This document shows, piece after piece, positions 30,157 through 36,872 of a stretch of DNA of 64,000 nt. The position numbers and the translations under genes are program-made. This stretch comes from Serpens sp035497915. GTDB taxonomy: Bacteria; Pseudomonadota; Gammaproteobacteria; Pseudomonadales; Pseudomonadaceae. Location: NCBI RefSeq assembly GCF_035497915.1, contig NZ_DATJCS010000051.1, forward strand, positions 62,001 to 126,000. The letters run 5' to 3'. Under the pieces are notes generated by a model. It saw only the letters and a list, made by a program, of their open reading frames with translations. It was not told where the DNA came from and did no database searches. The first letter of the stretch is position 1, and every line of letters begins with the position of its first letter.

Positions 30157-31659
30157 GTGGCTGCCTTCAATCGCTTTCGCCTGTTCCACTGGCTACTGGC
30201 CGGATTTTTCATTGCCGTCTACCTGAGCGGCGACGATGCCGAACTGCTGCATATCTGGCTGGGCTACGGGCTGCTCGTGCTGCTGGTGGCGCGCCTGCTG
30301 ATCGCACCGCTGCGCCTGCGCGGCTTTCCGAAGCTGCTTCCGCCGAAGGCCGAACGCCGCAAGCCGTCCGCAGTCGGCACCTGGCTGACCTTCGGCGCCC
30401 TGGCGAGCTTCGCGCTGGCCAGTCTGATCGGCCTGGGCATGGTCGACAACGGCGACGTGCTGGCCGCCCTCCCCGGCGTGCAGCCGGATCTGTTCGGCGC
30501 CGCCAGTGACCTGAATTTCGTCGGCTGGCTCGGTGATGCCGAAGAGGTCCACGAGTTCTTCGCCAACCTGGGGCTGTGGCTGATCGGCCTGCACATCGCC
30601 TATGTCCTGCTGTTTCGCCGCAAGTCCGTGGGGCCGATGCTGCGCGGCATCAAACCGGTGCCGAGCCCCGCGCCGGCCAGCGACTTCACCCGCCTGCAGG
30701 TCGTCGCGCAGCACAGCGAGACGGCCGATGCCTGCTCGTTCGTCCTGCAGCCGCCGGCCGAGCAGCGTGCGCGCTTCGCCGCGCAGCCGGGGCAGTTCCT
30801 CACGCTTAGGGTGCCGTGCGCCGAACCGCCGCTGCTGCGCTGCTATTCGTTGTCGCACGACACTGAGCTGCGCATCACGGTCAAGCGTGTCGCCGGGGGA
30901 CGGGCCGCGAACTGGTTGCTCGACCATCTGGAACCGGGCGACACGCTCGAGTCGCTGCCGCCGGCCGGGCAGTTCGTGCCGCGCAGCCTGGACGAGGATC
31001 TGCTGCTGCTCGGCGCCGGCAGCGGCATCACCCCGCTGATGGCGATCCTGCGCGCGGCCTTGGCTCGGGGCAGCGGCCGGGTGTGCCTGTTCCATGCCAA
31101 CCGGGACGTCGACGCGGTGATCTTCGCCGAGGAGCTGGCGGAACTGCAGCGGGCCTATCCGCAGCGGCTGGTGCTGCACGCCTGGTTCGATGCCAGCCAG
31201 GGGCTGCCGGATGCGCGGGCCATCGCCACGCAGCTGGCCGACTGGCGCGGCGCGGACTGCTTCATCTGCGGTCCCCAGGCATTCATGGACACGGCACGCG
31301 CCGCGCTGGAGGAACTGGGCGTCGTCGACGCACGCATCCATCTGGAGCGCTTTGGCGCCGTTGCGGGCCCGAAGGCGCAAGGCGGTCATAGCAGTCGCTT
31401 GCGCGTGGAACTCGACGGCAAGCGCCACGAGCTGAAGGTCGCTAGCGGCGAGGTGCTGCTGGACGCCATGGAGCAGGCGGGCCTGCAACCGCCGAGCGCC
31501 TGCCGTTCGGGCATCTGCGCCGCCTGCAAGTGCCGGGTGGTGTCCGGTAGCGTGACCATGCGCAGCAACCAGGTGCTCAGCGAGCAGCAGGTGCGCCAGG
31601 GCTGGGCGCTGGCCTGCCAGGCCGAGCCGAGCAGCGCCGAGCTGCAGGTGGAGTACTAA
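30157..31659 (+). CDS. Cytochrome b561-flavin-2Fe-2S oxidoreductase fusion
   Basis: A 500-aa three-part protein with a GTG start (GAGGA 8 nt upstream). Residues 1-165 are a four-helix cytochrome b561 domain with membrane histidines (FHWLLAG, LLHIWLG, GLHIAYVLL). Residues about 180-400 form a ferredoxin-NADP reductase fold with the FAD motif RCYSLS, NAD motif GAGSGITP and ICGPQAFMD. Residues about 410-500 are a plant-type 2Fe-2S ferredoxin (CRSGICAACKC plus a distal Cys). It could pass electrons from NAD(P)H through FAD and 2Fe-2S to haem b and on to the periplasmic DHC/SHP pair encoded divergently. Usually the SHP cluster has a cytochrome b alone. Confidence 0.85.
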   Translation: MAAFNRFRLFHWLLAGFFIAVYLSGDDAELLHIWLGYGLLVLLVARLLIAPLRLRGFPKLLPPKAERRKPSAVGTWLTFGALASFALASLIGLGMVDNGDVLAALPGVQPDLFGAASDLNFVGWLGDAEEVHEFFANLGLWLIGLHIAYVLLFRRKSVGPMLRGIKPVPSPAPASDFTRLQVVAQHSETADACSFVLQPPAEQRARFAAQPGQFLTLRVPCAEPPLLRCYSLSHDTELRITVKRVAGGRAANWLLDHLEPGDTLESLPPAGQFVPRSLDEDLLLLGAGSGITPLMAILRAALARGSGRVCLFHANRDVDAVIFAEELAELQRAYPQRLVLHAWFDASQGLPDARAIATQLADWRGADCFICGPQAFMDTARAALEELGVVDARIHLERFGAVAGPKAQGGHSSRLRVELDGKRHELKVASGEVLLDAMEQAGLQPPSACRSGICAACKCRVVSGSVTMRSNQVLSEQQVRQGWALACQAEPSSAELQVEY

Positions 31660-31663
31660 GGGG

Positions 31664-31703
31664 GCGAGGCCGGGCGGCGCTTCAAGGTGTCGTCCGGCCT
31701 CGC
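31664..31703. terminator. Bidirectional terminator hairpin
   Basis: A perfect 10-bp inverted repeat GCGAGGCCGG (31664-31673) and CCGGCCTCGC (31694-31703), between the convergent reductase and VOC genes; the second arm lies inside the VOC coding end. No T-run. Confidence 0.45.
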
Positions 31704-32170
31704 GCCGCCTCGATTGCCGCGATGTCGATCTTGTGCATGCCCATCATGGCCTCGAAGGCGCGCCTGGCGGCCGCGGGATCCGGATCGGCGATCGCGGCCG
31801 TCAGGGCGCGCGGCGTGATCTGCCACGACAGTCCCCACTTGTCCTTGCACCAGCCGCAGGCGCTTTCCTGGCCGCCGTTGTTCACTATCGCGTCCCACAG
31901 GCGGTCCGTTTCGGCCTGGTCGTCGGTGGCGATCTGAAACGAGAACGCCTCGCTGTGGGTGAACGCCGGCCCGCCGTTCAGCCCCAGGCAGGGGATGCCC
32001 GCGACGGTAAACTCGACAGGCAGCACATCGCCCTGCTTGCCGGCGGGATAGTCGCCCGGAGCGTGGGTGATCGCGCCCACCGCGCTGTCCGGAAAGGTCT
32101 GCGCATAGAACGTTGCCGCTTCCAGGGCGGTGCCGTCATACCACAGGCAGATTCTGTTCTTGCTGTTCAT
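31682..32170 (-). CDS. VOC-superfamily (PhnB-like) protein
   Basis: A 162-aa vicinal-oxygen-chelate protein of the PhnB / 3-demethylubiquinone-methyltransferase-named family. Typical motifs: RICLWYDGTALEAATFYAQ near the N-terminus, GGPAFTHSEAFSFQI and the CGWCKDKWGLSWQI segment. Members are metal-binding or lack a known substrate. I chose the ATG at 32170 because GGAG lies 8 nt upstream; the longer form from 32200 starts upstream of this site. Confidence 0.85.
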   Translation of the reverse strand: MNSKNRICLWYDGTALEAATFYAQTFPDSAVGAITHAPGDYPAGKQGDVLPVEFTVAGIPCLGLNGGPAFTHSEAFSFQIATDDQAETDRLWDAIVNNGGQESACGWCKDKWGLSWQITPRALTAAIADPDPAAARRAFEAMMGMHKIDIAAIEAARGRTTP

Positions 32171-32221
32171 TTCCGTTCTCCATGCCAAAGGATCGAACAA
32201 TCAACTCTAGTTGCATGGGTT

Positions 32222-32241
32222 GACCGGCCTCCCCTCCGGTC
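32222..32241. promoter_or_regulatory. Inverted repeat upstream of the RES-Xre genes
   Basis: GACCGG-N8-CCGGTC, 45 bp before the antitoxin start. It may be an operator. The half-site GACCGG recurs in the glgA/glgE motif, but the spacing differs. Confidence 0.3.
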
Positions 32242-32266
32242 GTTCGCTTTTGATCTATGGACGCAG

Positions 32267-32275
32267 TTAGTCTAA
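32267..32275. promoter_or_regulatory. Candidate antitoxin operator (TTAGTCTAA)
   Basis: A 9-bp palindrome with a central T, 11 bp before the first ATG of the antitoxin gene. TA antitoxins of this kind repress their own promoter through short palindromes. Confidence 0.35.
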
Positions 32276-32285
32276 AGTTGCGCCT

Positions 32286-32723
32286 ATGGAATCAATGATG
32301 GAGTTCAGCATGGCCACCCTCGCAACCGCACGTCCCGCCCGCGATCTCTCGAAGGATCAAGGCGTCACCGGCCTGCGGGCGGCGCTGAACATCCTGGACA
32401 AATGGCAGGCGTCCTCGGAGCAGGCCTGCCGCATCCTGCGCATCTCGCGCAGCACCTACACCCGCGCCCGGCAGCGCGACCCGGCCTGGACCGTCGGCCT
32501 GGACACCGACCAGTTGCAGCGCATCAGCATGGTGCTGAACATCCATGCCGCGTTGCGCCTGCTGTTCGACAATCCCGACAACGTCTATGGCTTCCCGGCG
32601 ATGGCCAACCACAACGCGTTCTTCAACGGCCGCGCGCCCCTGGAGATCATGGCCCAGGGCGACATGATCTCCCTGTACGAAACCTACCGGCGCATCGACG
32701 CCCTGCGCGGCGCGCAATGGTGA
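32286..32723 (+). CDS. Xre/MbcA/ParS-type antitoxin (DUF2384)
   Basis: A 145-aa antitoxin of the RES-Xre type II system. Residues about 25-75 are the Xre-like DNA-binding helix-turn-helix (ACRILRISRSTYTRARQ), and the C-terminal part (NVYGFPAMANHNAFFNGRAP) is the toxin-binding DUF2384 domain. The start could be the ATG at 32286 or internal Met codons a few residues later (MMEF, MATL). It overlaps the toxin by 7 bp, which is usual for such pairs. Confidence 0.85.
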   Translation: MESMMEFSMATLATARPARDLSKDQGVTGLRAALNILDKWQASSEQACRILRISRSTYTRARQRDPAWTVGLDTDQLQRISMVLNIHAALRLLFDNPDNVYGFPAMANHNAFFNGRAPLEIMAQGDMISLYETYRRIDALRGAQW

Positions 32724-33409
32724 GCCTCGCCAGCCTCGCCAGCGCCGCCGGCGAGCCGCTGCAGGCCTACCGGCTGGTCAACTCCAAGTTCCCGCCCATC
32801 CACCTGTTCGACGACGTGGCCGACGCCGAAGACTTCGACGCGCTTTTTCAGCTGCAGGCGCTGACCAATCCCCGGCTGCAGAACGAGCTTGGCCGCCTGG
32901 AGCTGATCGCTCGGGAGGAAATTCCCTTCGGCATCCCCGGCTGCTCCTACGCGACGGCGCCCTTCACCCACGTGAACCCCGAGGGCTCGCGCTTCAGCGA
33001 CGGTAGCTTCGGCGTGCTCTACCTGGCCGACACCCTGACCACCGCCATCGCCGAGGTGCGCTACCACCAGGAGCGCTACTGGTCGCAGGTGCCGGGACTC
33101 AATTACGAGCGCTTCGTCTTTCGTGGCCTGACCTGTCGCTTCAACGACGCCGGCATGAAGGACGCCACCACCGTGCCGCTCTCCGACCCCCTCTACGCTT
33201 CGGACGACTACAGCCAGGCCCGCCAATTGGGGCACGCGCTGAAACGCAGCGGCTGCCCCGGCCTGCGCTACCTCTCGGTGCGTTCCCCCGGCAACCATTG
33301 CTGGGCGCTGTTGACGCCTAGGCCGGTCACCGCGATTCAGCAGACGGCACATTACGAGATGATCTGGAACCAGCGGATCGTCGGGGTGAACCGGCTGGCG
33401 GGGCTTTGA
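32717..33409 (+). CDS. RES-domain toxin
   Basis: A 230-aa RES-domain toxin; the family depletes NAD+ (MbcT of Mycobacterium is an NAD+ phosphorylase). The three name-giving residues are present: Arg19 (AYRLVN), Glu113 (AIAEVRYH) and Ser190 (LSVRSPGNH). The ATG at 32717 overlaps the antitoxin stop; a GTG at 32720 is an alternative. The reading frame is intact, so the module looks functional. Confidence 0.87.
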   Translation: MVSLASLASAAGEPLQAYRLVNSKFPPIHLFDDVADAEDFDALFQLQALTNPRLQNELGRLELIAREEIPFGIPGCSYATAPFTHVNPEGSRFSDGSFGVLYLADTLTTAIAEVRYHQERYWSQVPGLNYERFVFRGLTCRFNDAGMKDATTVPLSDPLYASDDYSQARQLGHALKRSGCPGLRYLSVRSPGNHCWALLTPRPVTAIQQTAHYEMIWNQRIVGVNRLAGL

Positions 33410-33442
33410 GGGGTCGTTGCTCGGCGCGTAAAGCCTCCTGAC

Positions 33443-34444
33443 TCAAGTATCAAGCATGTCCCACTCATCCCCCAGTACCCAGCGAAGTGCGGATAGCTTC
33501 CCGTTGAGCATGCCCCACTCGAAGTCATCCCAAGGACCAACTTCCTTGTATTTGGTTCTTACTTTCTCAGCAGCAGCCAAAGCCCCGTTCCATATATGCT
33601 GATGGATTTCGTTAGGGTCTCGTTTTGCTCCTTCAGGAATTAACTTGATGATTCCCTGTTCGATCTGATACGCCCGATACATATGCCTGTTGTACCAGAT
33701 CTTATCGACCAGCTCATCCATTGAATTCAAGATCTCTTGAAGTCCGCGGGTCTGATCAATCCAGCTCATATCATGTTCATAGTGAAACTCATCCAAGTCT
33801 AAAAATTCTGCTATAGCTTGGCTTGTGGAGTTGTAGAACCTGGTGTTGCCTTCGAAGATATCCGCAAAGTCAGAATGAGGCAGGCGGTGATCTTTCGCTG
33901 AAAAATCATTTACGTTGTGGGTGACGAATCGAAATGTTTCATATCGGCCGAGGTTGGCCAGCCGATACTCTTGGAATGATTCAATGATAACTGCATCGGC
34001 AATGCTGTTCTTTTGGTTTTGAAACGGGGCCTTCTTTGATAGCGCACGCTCAGCTGCTTTTATTTTCGCCTCATCGCTAACCGCAACGATTAGCGATGAG
34101 GCGAACAAATCAGTGACGCGGTGAACGATACTTTCCGTAGCCTCTGACAGAATTGGTAGTCGGTGGTTAACATCGTCCAGCGCTGCAAGTGCCTTTTCTT
34201 TTCCAGGGCCGCCGAATGACTCAATTGCGTTTTTTACGACTCTGAATTCGCTGCTCAAACGTTTGCGGGTGGCTTCAACTACGCGATCCTTATTTCTTTC
34301 ATACTCGGCCCGTATCAAGTCGGGCAAAAGTATTTTAATGGATCCATTCCCCACTAGATGCTCAAGCGCTAAGAGAATCGGCAGCTCTGATTTCTTGGAT
34401 GAAATATCAAGCCACACACATGTATCAAGCATTACCAGGTGCAT
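33443..34444 (-). CDS. AT-rich PIN-domain nuclease-like protein
   Basis: A 333-aa protein with an N-terminal PIN (DUF4935-like) fold. Acidic residues that could bind Mg are Asp7 (VMLDTCVWLD), Glu47 (RAEYER), Asp150 (NSIADAVIIE) and Asp180 (THNVNDFS). The C-terminal 130 residues are not recognised. PIN domains cut RNA. I chose the ATG at 34444 because AAGGAG lies 5 nt upstream. The gene is clearly more AT-rich than its neighbours (near 45% G+C by eye) and its codons differ, which indicates recent acquisition. It has no partner antitoxin. A perfect 16-bp inverted repeat lies in the coding region. Confidence 0.75.
   Translation of the reverse strand: MHLVMLDTCVWLDISSKKSELPILLALEHLVGNGSIKILLPDLIRAEYERNKDRVVEATRKRLSSEFRVVKNAIESFGGPGKEKALAALDDVNHRLPILSEATESIVHRVTDLFASSLIVAVSDEAKIKAAERALSKKAPFQNQKNSIADAVIIESFQEYRLANLGRYETFRFVTHNVNDFSAKDHRLPHSDFADIFEGNTRFYNSTSQAIAEFLDLDEFHYEHDMSWIDQTRGLQEILNSMDELVDKIWYNRHMYRAYQIEQGIIKLIPEGAKRDPNEIHQHIWNGALAAAEKVRTKYKEVGPWDDFEWGMLNGKLSALRWVLGDEWDMLDT
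34065..34105. repeat. Perfect 16-bp inverted repeat inside the PIN gene
   Basis: Arms at 34065-34080 and 34090-34105 (TTCGCCTCATCGCTAA and its complement) with a 9-nt spacer. They encode about residues 114-127. The hairpin is long for a coding sequence and could be an intragenic attenuator or the scar of a rearrangement. Confidence 0.7.
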
Positions 34445-34617
34445 TGAAACTCCTTTACAGAGCTGATATATCGTGCCGTCCCGTGAGCGGCATAAATTAC
34501 CGGGTGCAATAATCAATACGTCACCCAGCAACAGCTTCTAATGACACGATTAGAAGGTCAATGTTACCTTCGGACTCACCGCCAGATCATCGAGCCGATT
34601 TCCCCCGGGTACGCCAG

Positions 34618-35373
34618 ATGACTACCTCCGAATCATCGAAAAACTGGTTCACCCAAGGCGGCCAAGCCTACGCCCGCTTCCGCCCCGAATATCCCCCTGA
34701 GCTGGCCGCCTTCCTCGCCTCCATCCCCCCCAACACCCACCTCGCAGTGGATATCGGCTGCGGCAACGGCCAGCTCACCCGACAACTGGCCGAGCATTTC
34801 ACCTCCGTAACCGGCCTCGACCCGAGCGCCGAGCAGATTGCCCACGCCGCCTTGCGGGAGAACCTGACCTATTGCTGCGCGCCCGCCGAATCCCTGCCCC
34901 TGCCCGACCACTGCGCGAGCCTGGTGACGGCCGCCCAGGCCGCGCACTGGTTCGACCTGCCGGCGTTCTACGCCGAAGTGCGCCGCATCGCGGTGCCCGA
35001 GGCCGTCGTGGCGTTGATCAGCTACGGCGCCCTGCATCTGGAAGGCGAGCTGGGTGCCCGCTTCGACAGGTTCTACGCGCAGGAAATTGGCTCCTACTGG
35101 CCGGAGGAACGAAAGCTGGTGGACAGCGGTTATGCCACGCTGGATTTCCCGTTCGCGCCGGTCGAATTACCCGCGCTGCAGATCCGCCTCGACTGGAACC
35201 TGGAACAGTTCCTCGGCTATCTCTCGACCTGGTCGGCGGTGCGCCGTGCCCGCGAGGCAGGAAAGGAAGACGTGTTGCAGCGCTTTGCCAGCGATATTGC
35301 GCAGCTCTGGGGCGCTGCCGAGGCGAAGTGGGAGATTTGCTGGCCCATCAATGGGCGGGTTGGGCGGGTGTAG
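34618..35373 (+). CDS. Class I SAM-dependent methyltransferase
   Basis: A 251-aa Methyltransf_11-type enzyme. Motif I VDIGCGNGQL is at 44-53 and the acidic motif II residue is in GLDPS (Asp68). The C-terminal half (SYWPEERKLVDSGY) resembles the yeast Crg1/trans-aconitate-type branch, but the substrate is not assignable. The start MTTSES at 34618 fits the conserved N-terminus; an ATG at 34561 would add 19 unconserved residues. It is convergent with the GFA gene. Confidence 0.82.
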   Translation: MTTSESSKNWFTQGGQAYARFRPEYPPELAAFLASIPPNTHLAVDIGCGNGQLTRQLAEHFTSVTGLDPSAEQIAHAALRENLTYCCAPAESLPLPDHCASLVTAAQAAHWFDLPAFYAEVRRIAVPEAVVALISYGALHLEGELGARFDRFYAQEIGSYWPEERKLVDSGYATLDFPFAPVELPALQIRLDWNLEQFLGYLSTWSAVRRAREAGKEDVLQRFASDIAQLWGAAEAKWEICWPINGRVGRV

Positions 35374-35382
35374 GTATCGCCG

Positions 35383-35790
35383 CTACCCCTCACACCGCCC
35401 CTTCTCCTCCCGATCCCGCTCATATCGCCGACCCAGCGGAAACACCGGCAACCAGCGTTCCCGTCGGATCACCCAGCTCTCGTAGGTCGGCATCAGTTGA
35501 TCGGGTGCATCCAGCGCACCGAGATGCACCTCGATCTCGTCGCCGGTGCGGGCGAACACGGAGGAACCGCAGTGGGGGCAGAAGGCCCGCCCGGCGTAGT
35601 GTCGGGTTTCGCCTGCGATGCGGACTGCGGCCTGCGGGAAGATCGCCGAGGCGCTGAACAACGCGCCGTGGTGTTTACGGCAGTCCAGGCAGTGGCACAG
35701 GCCCACCCGGTATGGTTGGCCTGTGGCCACGAGGCGGACCTTGCCGCACAAACAGCCGCCGCTGAATCGTGCAGCGTCACCCTCAGCCAT
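35383..35790 (-). CDS. GFA-family zinc protein
   Basis: A 135-aa glutathione-dependent formaldehyde-activating (GFA/CENP-V) fold protein. The zinc-binding cysteines are all present: GGCLCGKV, CHCLDCRKHHGA and FCPHCGSS. Only few family members act on formaldehyde-glutathione adducts, so the reaction is uncertain. It overlaps the SDR gene by 8 bp, which suggests one transcript. Confidence 0.85.
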   Translation of the reverse strand: MAEGDAARFSGGCLCGKVRLVATGQPYRVGLCHCLDCRKHHGALFSASAIFPQAAVRIAGETRHYAGRAFCPHCGSSVFARTGDEIEVHLGALDAPDQLMPTYESWVIRRERWLPVFPLGRRYERDREEKGRCEG

Positions 35791-36643
35791 TCACCACACT
35801 CCCCCCGTTCACATGAATCACCTGCCCGCAGACGTAGGAGGAATCGTCGCTGGCCAGGTAGACGAAGGCCGGCGCCACTTCGGCGGGCTGGCCAACGCGG
35901 CCCAACGGGGTATCGGTGCCGAAGGTGGCCACCTGTTCTGCCGAGAAGGTCGAGGGAATCAGCGGGGTCCAGATCGGGCCCGGCGCCACGCCGTTCACGC
36001 GGATGCCCTTCGGCGCTAGGTTGATGGCCAGCGAGCGGGTGAAGGCGGTGATCGCGCCCTTGGTGGAGGAATAGTCCAGCAGGATCGGGTTGCCCTTGTA
36101 GGCGGTGATCGAGGTGGTGTTGATGATGGTCGCCCCGCTCTTCAGGTGCGGCAGCACGGCGCGGGTCAGCTGGTACATGCCGAAGGTGTTGGTGCGGAAG
36201 GTGCGCTCCCACTGCTCCGGGCTGATGTCCTCGAGGCTTTTCTGCGGGTGCTGTTCGCCGGCGTTGTTGACCAGGATGTCGATGCGCCCCCACTGCCTGA
36301 GGGTCGCCTCGACCACGGTGCGGCAGAAGTCTTCGCCCGCCACGTCGCCGGCGAAGTCGATCACCTCACCGCCGTTCTTCCTTATTTCCTCCTTGGTGAC
36401 TTCGGCGTCCTGGTACTCGCTCAGGTAGAGCAGCACGATCTTTGCGCCCTCCAGGGCGAAGTGCACCGCCACCGCCCGGCCGATGCCGCTGTCGGCGCCG
36501 CTGATGATGGCGACCCGGTCCTTGAGCTTGCCGGCCGGGCGGTAGCTGTCGGACAGGTAGACGGGCTGGGGGGTCATCTCCTCTTCGGAGCCGGGGCGCT
36601 GGTCCTGGTGCTGGGGCGGTAGGGCTTGCTTCTGGTCAGGCAT
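35783..36643 (-). CDS. SDR-family oxidoreductase (YghA-like)
   Basis: A 286-aa short-chain dehydrogenase of the glucose/ribitol-like branch with a 35-residue N-terminal extension. Cofactor motif SGADSGIGRAV, NNAG (LVNNAGEQHP), catalytic YSSTKG. The ATG at 36643 (MPDQKQALPP) is the likely start; a further ATG at 36679 exists. A homologue sits in the P. aeruginosa stress cluster. The family reduces small carbonyls with NAD(P)H; the substrate is unknown. Confidence 0.87.
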   Translation of the reverse strand: MPDQKQALPPQHQDQRPGSEEEMTPQPVYLSDSYRPAGKLKDRVAIISGADSGIGRAVAVHFALEGAKIVLLYLSEYQDAEVTKEEIRKNGGEVIDFAGDVAGEDFCRTVVEATLRQWGRIDILVNNAGEQHPQKSLEDISPEQWERTFRTNTFGMYQLTRAVLPHLKSGATIINTTSITAYKGNPILLDYSSTKGAITAFTRSLAINLAPKGIRVNGVAPGPIWTPLIPSTFSAEQVATFGTDTPLGRVGQPAEVAPAFVYLASDDSSYVCGQVIHVNGGSVVNG

Positions 36644-36762
36644 TGGACGAGTCCCCTTCGGTGAGGTGTGTCTGGACACTCGACTCGGCCGGACGCACGG
36701 GGTTCGGGTTCAGGGATGCATGGCGCAGGGTGGTCGGTGCTGTTCCGGCCGCCGGGGTTTTA

Positions 36763-36832
36763 TGTAGGGCCTACTGGCGGACAAGATGTCCGGATTTCAG
36801 CTCCGCTGGCCGGCGTAAAGCCGGCCCTACAG
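36763..36832. repeat. REP element with an opposite half-copy
   Basis: GGCCGGC-GTAAA-GCCGGCC at 36808-36826 followed by CTACAGG, with an opposed TGTAGGGCC at 36763-36771. It matches the REP cores at 46227-46250 and 59036-59186. It lies between the SDR promoter and the 3' end of ligD. Confidence 0.7.
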
Positions 36833-36872
36833 GTTCGATGGGGTCGGTGGCCGGTTGCGGTTGCGCTGGGAT

